This document shows, in pieces, positions 7,352 through 12,599 of a stretch of DNA of 12,599 nucleotides. The notes under the pieces are model-generated. The model was not told the origin of the DNA, ran no database searches, and saw only the letters and a list, made by a program, of their open reading frames with translations. Origin of the DNA: CAXDOZ01 sp963991145 (GTDB lineage Bacteria > Bacteroidota > Bacteroidia > Chitinophagales > JABDMM01); NCBI GenBank assembly GCA_963991145.1, contig CAXDOZ010000069.1, forward strand, positions 1 to 12,599. Direction: 5' to 3'. A program made the position numbers and the translations under genes. Within the stretch, counting starts at the first letter, position 1; each line of letters begins with the position of its first letter.

Positions 7352-7815
7352 TAAAGCAAACCTACATTTTTCAGGATTGAATCATCCAAAGGACCAACAC
7401 TCGATCTGTAATGCTCAATCAGCTTTCCATCCTCATCGAAGAGAAACTTGTTAAAATTCCAATCGATATCGCCAAGATCACTTTCGTTTCCAAGTTCTTC
7501 AAACAATGGGTGACGGTCATCGCCAATCACTTTAAGCTTTTCACTTAAGGGAAAACTTACCCCATAGTTTATCTGACAGAACTCCTGGATCTCTTCAGCA
7601 GAACCTGGTTCTTGTGCACCAAAATCATTGCTGGGAACGCCTATGATCTGCAATTTATCCGATGCCTGATCATTAAGCTCCTGTAATTGCGCATATTGAG
7701 GTGTATAGCCGCAGGCAGAGGCGGTATTAACCAGTAGAATCTTCTTTCCTTTAAACTCACCGAGGTTGATCTCACCACCGGAAAGACCTTTGAGTTGGTA
7801 ATCGTGAATGCTCAT
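7351..7815 (-). CDS. Glutathione peroxidase family protein (cysteine type)
   Basis: A 154-residue cytoplasmic thiol peroxidase of the Gpx family. The catalytic tetrad is visible: Cys35 in NTASACGYTPQY, Gln68 in SNDFGAQEPGS, and Trp119/Asn120 in DIDWNFNKFLF. The codon for Cys35 is TGC, so it is not a selenoprotein. The usual FPCNQ segment reads VPSND, losing that Cys, but Cys80 in FCQINYGVSFP sits where the resolving Cys of thioredoxin-dependent Gpx occurs, so electrons probably come from thioredoxin rather than glutathione. These enzymes reduce hydrogen peroxide and organic, including lipid, hydroperoxides. It is the first gene of the long minus-strand unit and overlaps holB by one base. An 80-base gap separates it from the divergent PTPS gene. 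Confidence 0.9.
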   Translation of the reverse strand: MSIHDYQLKGLSGGEINLGEFKGKKILLVNTASACGYTPQYAQLQELNDQASDKLQIIGVPSNDFGAQEPGSAEEIQEFCQINYGVSFPLSEKLKVIGDDRHPLFEELGNESDLGDIDWNFNKFLFDEDGKLIEHYRSSVGPLDDSILKNVGLL

Positions 7816-7895
7816 GGGCTAAAGTTAAAAATTGCTCGGCTCAACTTTATCGCCAATTTTTTATTGTAAGCTTATAATTCGTAAGTGATAGAAAA
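7816..7895. promoter_or_regulatory. Divergent intergenic region, presumed promoters for gpx operon (-) and PTPS (+)
   Basis: These 80 AT-rich bases separate two divergent start codons, so promoters for both directions must lie here or within gene ends. On the minus strand TAAAGTTG near 7843-7850 differs by one base from the Bacteroidota -7 consensus TAnnTTTG; on the plus strand TATAAT occurs at 7873-7878. No convincing partner -33 element was found for either, so individual boxes are uncertain. Confidence 0.35.
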
Positions 7896-8309
7896 ATGAA
7901 AGTAGCTGTTTACAGAAAGGCCCATTTCAACGCTGCCCATCGATTATTCAATCCAGCCTGGAGCGCAGAGAAGAATAATGAGGTTTTTGGTCTATGCAAC
8001 AACCCCAGCTTCCACGGACATAACTATGATCTGGAAGTTAAAGTGGTAGGAGAGATCGATCCAGAAACCGGCTATGTCATTGATCTAAAGATCTTAAAGG
8101 ACATAATCGAGCAGGAAGTTACCAGCCGATTTGATCATAAGAATCTCAATGTGGACATAGTGGAATTCAAGAGTCTTAATCCTACTGCTGAGAATATTTG
8201 TGTGGTGATTTACGATCTGATCAAGTCCAAGCTCGATCCGAAATACGACTTGCAGATCAGACTTTACGAGACACCGAGAAACTACGTCGAGTATCCGGTT
8301 TCAATCTAG
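7896..8309 (+). CDS. 6-pyruvoyl-tetrahydropterin synthase / 6-carboxytetrahydropterin synthase family
   Basis: A 137-residue T-fold enzyme. Zinc ligands are His15 (FNAAHRL), His40 and His42 (FHGHNY). The catalytic set is Cys34 in GLCNNPSFHGH, Asp80-His81 in FDHKNL, with pterin-anchoring Glu125 in YETPRN. Compared with the mammalian PTPS numbering I recall (His23, Cys42, His48, His50, Asp88, His89, Glu133), every residue is offset by exactly eight, so the spacing is collinear. The Cys-x5-HGH spacing is that of the eukaryotic-type PTPS (tetrahydrobiopterin synthesis), whereas E. coli QueD (queuosine, 7-deazaguanine) has Cys-x3-HGH. The substrate is 7,8-dihydroneopterin triphosphate in either case. 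Many Bacteroidota carry this variant and are annotated queD, so a role in queuosine synthesis remains possible. It is the only plus-strand gene in the centre of the window. Confidence 0.88.
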   Translation: MKVAVYRKAHFNAAHRLFNPAWSAEKNNEVFGLCNNPSFHGHNYDLEVKVVGEIDPETGYVIDLKILKDIIEQEVTSRFDHKNLNVDIVEFKSLNPTAENICVVIYDLIKSKLDPKYDLQIRLYETPRNYVEYPVSI

Positions 8310-8466
8310 AGACAATTACAATTTTCTTTCTGGCAATTTTCTGAGCCTCTTTGGCGGATATGAATCTTTGCCTTTGAATCTCGATTGGGGGTGGTAGCTT
8401 GAGATCGGGAGGAGGAGGCGGGCAACCCAATTGTCTCCGCGGGAATGGACATTGGATTGCCCTCAC
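8310..8466 (-). other. Possible Pro-rich short ORF or gene remnant between convergent genes
   Basis: On the minus strand a GTG at 8466 opens a frame of 69 codons that would run into the PTPS 3' end (stop at 8257). Its middle reads GCPPPPPDLKLPPPIEIQ followed by a basic helix-like part (FISAKEAQKIARKK). No ATG, no clear ribosome site and the overlap with PTPS argue against a functional gene, but the Pro-rich part does not look random; it could be a decayed fragment. I do not recognise a family. Confidence 0.2.
8422..8460. terminator. Imperfect hairpin between convergent genes, possible terminator
   Basis: GCAA (8422-8425) pairs with TTGC (8457-8460), then after a C/A mismatch CCAAT (8427-8431) pairs with ATTGG (8451-8455), and GTC (8433-8435) pairs with GAC (8448-8450) past a one-base bulge. 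It lies between the ends of PTPS (+) and the FISUMP gene (-). No strong T-run follows on either strand (only TTTTAT about 11 bases further on the plus strand), so a terminator role is tentative. Confidence 0.3.
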
Positions 8467-8472
8467 TCAATT

Positions 8473-9138
8473 TTATAGATCCTCTCGGATCTCTCTTACA
8501 CAGCGGACGTAATACCCGGCAGTATAATCAGTATAGCTGTGGTAGTACTCATTTTCTTTATCAAATGACTGAGCATTTGCCCATTCTCCATCATACTCAC
8601 CTCTACTAATACTCCAGTAATCTGCACAATAGCCATAGCGAATAAAGGTTCCACAGAATCTCATCATTCCACAAGGTTCAACATTGAAACCGTATTTGTC
8701 GATTCCTTCCGATCCTTCTTCCCAGCCAACAGTGGATTTTAAAAGATAGCCTGGTTCACCATATTCATAGATTTCATCCAATAGAGTTCCCCATTGCTCT
8801 GAATCTGGCACATCCCATGCCACCGGGGCTAGGTTCTTCTTGTTATGGACTGCATAGAAGTTGTACGCCAATCCAATATTTAAAGAGTCCTGGGTAGCAA
8901 AATTGAAGAAGGCCCAGCAAGGCTGTTTTTTCTCGCAATACTCCATCCATTCATTGGAGTTTTTTGCTTGAGGAATTTTTGTTCCATCGTTGAAGGAAGT
9001 CGCTTTGTAGTTTTCTGCAAGCCACTCCTGCTGTCCAATAATTACTGTCTTGTATTCATTTCCATTTTGATCCGTCACCTGTCCAAAAAGCAGATTTGCT
9101 ATCAAAAGGAATGCGATTACTGTTGATTGGGATTTCAT
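8473..9138 (-). CDS. Secreted FISUMP-domain (Fibrobacter succinogenes major paralogous domain) protein
   Basis: A 221-residue protein with a signal peptide (about 1-19, hydrophobic core VIAFLLIANLLFG, cleavage near G/QVT). The rest is one FISUMP domain: VTDQNGNEYKTVIIGQQEW at 21-39, LAENYKATSFNDGTKIP, GLAYNFYAV in place of the usual YGRLYNWYAV, WDVPDSEQWGTLLDE in place of WHVPSDAEWTTL, and the terminal YYVRCVREI. Residues usually strong in the family (Trp and Cys positions, final RCVR) are present. FISUMP proteins are exported or surface proteins of Bacteroidota and Fibrobacteres with no firm biochemical role; the fold is related to formylglycine-generating/C-type-lectin-like domains, so ligand binding is possible. 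It lies downstream of an intrinsic terminator and so probably has its own promoter in 9139-9180. Confidence 0.87.
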   Translation of the reverse strand: MKSQSTVIAFLLIANLLFGQVTDQNGNEYKTVIIGQQEWLAENYKATSFNDGTKIPQAKNSNEWMEYCEKKQPCWAFFNFATQDSLNIGLAYNFYAVHNKKNLAPVAWDVPDSEQWGTLLDEIYEYGEPGYLLKSTVGWEEGSEGIDKYGFNVEPCGMMRFCGTFIRYGYCADYWSISRGEYDGEWANAQSFDKENEYYHSYTDYTAGYYVRCVREIREDL

Positions 9139-9180
9139 AAGACCTTTTTATTATAGAACGGGGAATCGTGGTTTTCGCAT

Positions 9181-9211
9181 AAAAAAAGGCCGCTCCCCAT
9201 GGAAGCGACCT
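9181..9211 (-). terminator. Rho-independent terminator after the 9231-9860 lipoprotein gene
   Basis: Read on the minus strand, an 11-pair stem (AGGTCGCTTCC with GGGAGCGGCCT, two G-U pairs, ATG loop; 9211-9187) is followed directly by seven T residues (9187-9181). It begins about 20 bases after the lipoprotein stop. On the plus strand no T-run of that quality follows, so it acts on the minus strand and separates the lipoprotein gene from the FISUMP gene. Confidence 0.88.
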
Positions 9212-9230
9212 CTCTTAGACCAAGATTGTT

Positions 9231-9860
9231 TTATCTCGGCCCGTAATCAACCAACCGCATTTCAAGATCGTCGGGAGAACTATAGTATTGTGTGAGATAG
9301 GAAACTAATCCTATGCCTTCGCTATAGTACCTGTTATTGAATCTTAGTCCGAGAGGGTAATTGGTATCTGCAGGAGCAATAGTTCCGCGGAAGTTGTAGC
9401 AGATAAATGTTCCAGCGGGGACGGTAATGTTTTCCTGGACAGGGTTTAAGGCAAAGTATCCTTCAGCCAGTGGATTTTGAGACGGCCCAAAAACCTGCAT
9501 TCTGGTCTGAGTTGGATCAGTAGTAAACAAAATTGCCTTGGCAGGATAGGTGTAAAGAACATTGGCTGAATCAAATAGGTAGCGCTTTTGAGGATTTCCA
9601 AGAAAAGTTCCTTTCTGAATGAAATAGGTTCTTCCTCCAATAATAGTATCATCTACAATACGAAGGGTATCACTCATCATGAGCACTTCTCCGCCGGTTG
9701 ATATGAGTCGGTACCAATCATAAGCCCAGTAATTTCCAACAGCAAGCTGGCTGAAGTTTTCAATCTCACCTACAGGCTCATTGGAATGTAAGCCCTCATC
9801 TTTGCAGGCAATAAAAAGAATAGAAATAGAAAGGATGGGAAGCAGCAATTTAATATTCAT
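9231..9860 (-). CDS. Lipoprotein of unknown function
   Basis: A 209-residue protein with a lipoprotein signal: MNIKLLLPILSISILFIAC, Cys19 as lipidated residue, followed by KDE. The mature part begins with an acidic linker and then NFSQLAVGNYWAYDWYRL, a start common among Bacteroidota lipoproteins that describe themselves only by an AVGNYWxY-like motif. A later VPAGTFICYNFRGTI stretch resembles another recurrent Bacteroidota lipoprotein motif. The protein is beta-rich, with many Tyr and Thr, and ends in DLEMRLVDYGPR. I cannot name a function. The ATG at 9860 is chosen over a TTG at 9881 because the signal peptide begins there. It is preceded by a palindrome-rich leader and followed by a strong terminator, so it is probably a single-gene transcript or the end of one begun at the LRR gene. 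Confidence 0.8.
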   Translation of the reverse strand: MNIKLLLPILSISILFIACKDEGLHSNEPVGEIENFSQLAVGNYWAYDWYRLISTGGEVLMMSDTLRIVDDTIIGGRTYFIQKGTFLGNPQKRYLFDSANVLYTYPAKAILFTTDPTQTRMQVFGPSQNPLAEGYFALNPVQENITVPAGTFICYNFRGTIAPADTNYPLGLRFNNRYYSEGIGLVSYLTQYYSSPDDLEMRLVDYGPR

Positions 9861-9863
9861 AGT

Positions 9864-9936
9864 GTAAGAGTTTGCCAGCAAACGAGGTCAATTTTTCCTT
9901 GTTTCGGCCTACGGCCGGATTGGTCAAACTCTTTAC
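9864..9936. promoter_or_regulatory. Nested inverted repeats in the leader of the lipoprotein gene
   Basis: A perfect 14-base palindrome with a two-base centre, GTTTGC-CA-GCAAAC, lies at 9870-9883, ten bases upstream of the lipoprotein ATG. The outer sequence GTAAGAGTTTG (9864-9874) is repeated inverted as CAAACTCTTTAC (9925-9936) with one extra base, and a CGGCC-TAC-GGCCG hairpin sits between them (9905-9917). It could be a protein operator, an mRNA structure controlling translation, or a weak attenuator after the LRR gene. No T-run follows. Confidence 0.35.
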
Positions 9937-9990
9937 CCTTAGCATTTCTAAGAGCAATAACTATTTTCTCTGCCTGTTACGCTTTGTTCT

Positions 9991-11721
9991 CTACTTGATC
10001 TTGCAATTCTCAGGCAACCACTCTTCAAGCTTTTTGAGCATATCCTCACTTAGTGGGTTGCCCTTCACCTTTATCATTTCCAGATTACTGAGGTTCTTAA
10101 TGCTTTCAGGGATCTCCTGGATTTGATTGTCAGAGATATCAAGGAATTCCAGATTGCTTAAAGTTCCGATCTCCTCAGGTAATGCACTTATGCTGTTCCC
10201 ATCGAGGTAGATTTTTGTCAAATTGCTGAGGTTTGAAATACCTGAACCGATCCCAGTCAATCCCATGTTTCGAGCATTAAGCACTTCAAGCTCTGTGATC
10301 ATGTAGACTGATGAAGGCAGGGTCTTTCCTTTTAAGTCAGTATCCCAAATAGCATTCAAGATCAGGGTATTATCATTTACCCTTCCTCTGTAAGCTTCTT
10401 CGGTGTTTCCCGGACTTGGATTTGAAAGTAAAGCGCCCAATCCCTCCTGAAGTATTTCTTCTGTTGAAGTAGGCTGAATAGTTGTTGCTGAACTAGAGAA
10501 GTCTTTTGAGAGATCGGCATAGATCTCACTATATCGATCTTCTGATATTAAATACTCGAGGTCTTCATTTTTTTGACGCTTAGCGAGTCTCTCTTTTAAA
10601 TCTGGAGCTTTATATGTTTTTGCAGAAAAATCAACATCCGGGTTGCTTTTCATTGCTCGTTTTTCAAATTCAATTTTTTCTGCCCAGTCAGTTAATTTTT
10701 GAACTTCATTGGTATTAACCATTCCGGTGTTAGCGATCTTCAAAGCTTCACCGATATGATATGAAGCCTGCACATAATCAGCTTTCCAATATAAGGCGAT
10801 GCTCAAATTTTCATGAAGTGCCTGGGTTACATTTGGATTGACCTTTGCTTTCTTGTCCTCTAGATTAGACTCGGTCAGCATTGATTTCCAAACTTCAATC
10901 GGCCCGTCAAGGGCCTCAAAGTTTTTATACTCTAGAGCGTTTACTGCAGTTTCTGAAGCCTCCTCCGAAGCTGAATAATCATAGTCCTTGCCTTTTCCAT
11001 AATAGAAATTGAACTTTTCTTTCTCCTGGATAAAAAAGAGCCTTGGATATAGCTCATCTGCTATATTCCCTATTTGAATAAGAATTGCTTTTCTGCTTAG
11101 ATGGCTTTTTCCTTTCTTTTCGAACGCTGCCTCAAGCTTTTCCTTTGAGGTATAATTGACCACTTTGACGGTAGTGGTGCTCCCTCCCTGCTCATTTTTT
11201 GAATGAGTCTCAATTTGCTCATTACCGAATTGGAGTGTCATTTCAGGATCTATCTGAAAGGCATCTAAAAGATCTCCGTTTGAGTTTTTGATTCTTACAA
11301 CTGTTGGCAGGTTGTAGTTTATTGAATAGTAATACTGAACACAATTTTCACCAATTGCGCAGCTTGCCTCTTTAGTTTTATTTTCTGTTATAAACCCTGC
11401 TCCAAATCCAACTTCTATTAATAGATCAGCATTTGAGTTCACCACTTCTGCCGGTGAGTAACTGAAGTATTTCATTTTGGCCAACCTTTCGGCATCACTC
11501 TTCATGAAATCCATATTCCCGAGGTAGTGCCTTAGAGTATCTTTGGAAAATGTATGGCCGCCGGTAAAGACCTGGAATTCAATTTTTGAAACCCCGCTGA
11601 CTGGTACTAGGGGCTTTTGAGTGTATTCAATTGTTGCCGTGTTTGAACCTGTCTTCTGTGCAATTATGTCTGTGAAACAGAAGATGCCAATAAGGATTAA
11701 TAGGTGTAAATGTGGCTTCAT
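9991..11721 (-). CDS. Exported leucine-rich-repeat protein with uncharacterised N-terminal region
   Basis: A 576-residue protein from the ATG at 11721 (a TTG two codons earlier is less likely). Residues 1-22 form a signal peptide ending near IIA/QKT. About 25-230 is a beta-rich region I do not recognise, with a Cys pair (ASCAIGENC near 119-127). About 295-360 is helical and TPR-like (ALHENLSIALYWKADYVQASYHIGEALKIA), matching a pattern of Bacteroidota envelope proteins. After a charged linker, the C-terminus (about 478-570) holds three exact 23-residue leucine-rich repeats starting LEVLNARNMGL, LTKIYLDGNSI and LEFLDISDNQI, each closing with LSN, plus a capping LEMIKVKGNPL. LRRs bind protein or glycan ligands. 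No Type IX C-terminal domain is evident. The 130-base gap to the next gene downstream and the divergent partner upstream suggest separate transcription. Confidence 0.85.
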   Translation of the reverse strand: MKPHLHLLILIGIFCFTDIIAQKTGSNTATIEYTQKPLVPVSGVSKIEFQVFTGGHTFSKDTLRHYLGNMDFMKSDAERLAKMKYFSYSPAEVVNSNADLLIEVGFGAGFITENKTKEASCAIGENCVQYYYSINYNLPTVVRIKNSNGDLLDAFQIDPEMTLQFGNEQIETHSKNEQGGSTTTVKVVNYTSKEKLEAAFEKKGKSHLSRKAILIQIGNIADELYPRLFFIQEKEKFNFYYGKGKDYDYSASEEASETAVNALEYKNFEALDGPIEVWKSMLTESNLEDKKAKVNPNVTQALHENLSIALYWKADYVQASYHIGEALKIANTGMVNTNEVQKLTDWAEKIEFEKRAMKSNPDVDFSAKTYKAPDLKERLAKRQKNEDLEYLISEDRYSEIYADLSKDFSSSATTIQPTSTEEILQEGLGALLSNPSPGNTEEAYRGRVNDNTLILNAIWDTDLKGKTLPSSVYMITELEVLNARNMGLTGIGSGISNLSNLTKIYLDGNSISALPEEIGTLSNLEFLDISDNQIQEIPESIKNLSNLEMIKVKGNPLSEDMLKKLEEWLPENCKIK

Positions 11722-11799
11722 TTTCAAATTTTCCCTAAATGTCCCAAAACCCTGCCAAATTGAGCAGCAACCTTTTTCCCATGATTGTTATCAATTAAC

Positions 11800-11853
11800 T
11801 TGACAGTTTGACTCTTAACAATAACCTTACATAAAGTTAATAGACTAAATTTG
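11800..11853 (+). promoter_or_regulatory. Candidate Bacteroidota-type promoter(s) upstream of the right-edge gene
   Basis: TAAATTTG at 11846-11853 matches the Bacteroidota -7 consensus TAnnTTTG exactly but ends only four bases before the ATG at 11858, which would give a leaderless or almost leaderless mRNA, and no -33 TTTG is at the right distance. An alternative is TTGACA (11800-11805) with TAACCTTA (11822-11829), 16 bases apart. Only one, or neither, need be real. Confidence 0.35.
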
Positions 11854-11857
11854 CTTT

Positions 11858-12599
11858 ATGACTATAAAACCAACCGTCTTTTGCCTCATATTGCTTGGAT
11901 CTTTAGTATTAAGTGGGATATCTCAAACCAATATTTCTGGGATAATAAATACCTACTCAACTCTAACGGGTATTGATACAACGAATAACACTATAACCTT
12001 AAGCAGTGCATCTCATTTTAGTGCTGGGGACACGTTGGTTATAGTTCAGATGAAAGGAGCTACAATTGATACTACTAATTCCAGCAACTTCGGTGACATT
12101 ACAAATTTAGGAGGCGCGGGATTATACGAGATTAATGTTGTTGAGTCTGTTTTAGGCAATACCGTTACGCTAGAGTTTTTACTCACAAACTATTATGATC
12201 CTGCTGGGACTGTCCAAGTAGTTTATATGCCAGTTTATCAGAGTGCGAGATTGACTGGGAATGTGTCCTCAAGTTATTGGGATGGAACTACTGGAGGAGT
12301 TTTAGCGCTATCGACAGTTGGTAATCTAAATCTAAATGGTAGAGGTCTATTAGCCAGTAATAGAGGCTCTCTGGGAGGGAGTTATCCTTTTGGAGCTGGA
12401 AATGGATGTAATTTCTTTACGAGCCACCCGAACTACTACTATGCAAACAATACATGGGAAGGATCTCCAAAAGGAGAAGGAGTAGCGGAATTTGTAACAG
12501 GCAGAGAATATGGAAGAGGTCCACAGGCAAATGGCGGTGGTGGAGGAAACGACCACAATAGTGGCGGTGGCGGAGGAGCACCCCTCAATGCAGCTGGAG
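11858..12599 (+). CDS. Large secreted glycine-rich surface protein, N-terminal part (cut by right window edge)
   Basis: The frame is open from ATG at 11858 to the end of the window, 247 codons, with the C-terminus missing. Residues 1-22 look like a signal peptide (hydrophobic core LILLGSLVLSG, cleavage near ISQ). Then follow AGDTLVIVQMKGA at 56-68, GGAGLYEI at 85-92, GTVQVVYMPVYQSA at 117-130, YWDGTTGGVLAL at 140-151, KGEG at 205-208, GREYGRGPQANGGGGGNDHN at 215-234 and a second Gly run. It is paralogous to the gene cut off at the left edge, with these same motifs in the same order. Composition is rich in Thr, Asn and Gly, as in exported Bacteroidota proteins that usually end in a Type IX secretion signal or gliding-motility C-terminal domain, which would lie outside. 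It is divergent from the LRR gene across 136 bases. Confidence 0.82.
   Translation, partial: MTIKPTVFCLILLGSLVLSGISQTNISGIINTYSTLTGIDTTNNTITLSSASHFSAGDTLVIVQMKGATIDTTNSSNFGDITNLGGAGLYEINVVESVLGNTVTLEFLLTNYYDPAGTVQVVYMPVYQSARLTGNVSSSYWDGTTGGVLALSTVGNLNLNGRGLLASNRGSLGGSYPFGAGNGCNFFTSHPNYYYANNTWEGSPKGEGVAEFVTGREYGRGPQANGGGGGNDHNSGGGGGAPLNAAG

Noticed and set aside
7700..7720. Selenocysteine at the Gpx active site
   Set aside because: The codon is TGC (Cys), not TGA, and no stop interrupts the frame.
9861..9881. TTG start giving seven extra residues to the lipoprotein
   Set aside because: The lipoprotein signal peptide begins at the ATG at 9860, and the extension falls inside the palindrome.
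9905..9917. CGGCC-TAC-GGCCG hairpin as a terminator for the LRR gene
   Set aside because: Short stem without a T-run on either strand; kept only as part of the structured leader.
12350..12556. A 68-residue minus-strand frame at the right edge
   Set aside because: It is the antisense shadow of the plus-strand secreted-protein gene.
12520..12599. GGN-rich tandem repeat or CRISPR-like array near the right edge
   Set aside because: It is in-frame Gly coding with variable codons in an open frame, also seen at the left edge; no spacer/repeat structure.

Overview
The window looks like chromosomal DNA of a Bacteroidota bacterium, probably a gliding or Type IX-secreting lineage such as the Cytophagales. 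The evidence is a GldH lipoprotein, a PSP1/RicT protein with an N-terminal Cys-rich start, a Fibrobacter-type paralogous-domain protein, several short lipoproteins and large secreted glycine-rich proteins. The lineage is inferred from gene content only. No tRNA, rRNA, CRISPR, insertion sequence or phage gene was seen.

Layout. Nearly everything is on the minus strand. From 7815 down to 1 runs a tightly packed, probably single transcription unit: glutathione peroxidase, DNA polymerase III delta' (holB), ricT, gldH, an alkylglycerol-monooxygenase-like membrane hydroxylase, a small lipoprotein, a YhhN-family lysoplasmalogenase, an alpha/beta hydrolase, and the 5' part of a large secreted protein cut off by the left edge. 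Two junctions overlap by one base (TAATG at gpx/holB, TGATG at ricT/gldH), and most other gaps are 2 to 62 bases. holB-ricT adjacency is also known in Firmicutes. A 6-pyruvoyl-tetrahydropterin-synthase-type gene (7896-8309) is divergent from this unit.

The right half (8473-11721) holds three separately spaced minus-strand genes for exported proteins: a FISUMP-domain protein, a lipoprotein with a clear intrinsic terminator behind it, and a leucine-rich-repeat protein. At the right edge a plus-strand gene begins (11858 onward). It is a paralogue of the gene cut off at the left edge, so the window is bracketed by two related secreted proteins transcribed outward.

Most interesting reading. Three adjacent enzymes would fit ether-lipid breakdown: an AGMO-like hydroxylase (cleaves alkyl ethers), a YhhN/TMEM86-like enzyme (cleaves vinyl ethers of lysoplasmalogens) and a monoglyceride-lipase-like hydrolase. 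Animal AGMO needs tetrahydrobiopterin, and the nearby PTPS has the full residue set of the eukaryotic tetrahydrobiopterin-pathway enzyme. The individual families are supported by sequence; the joint pathway is inference.
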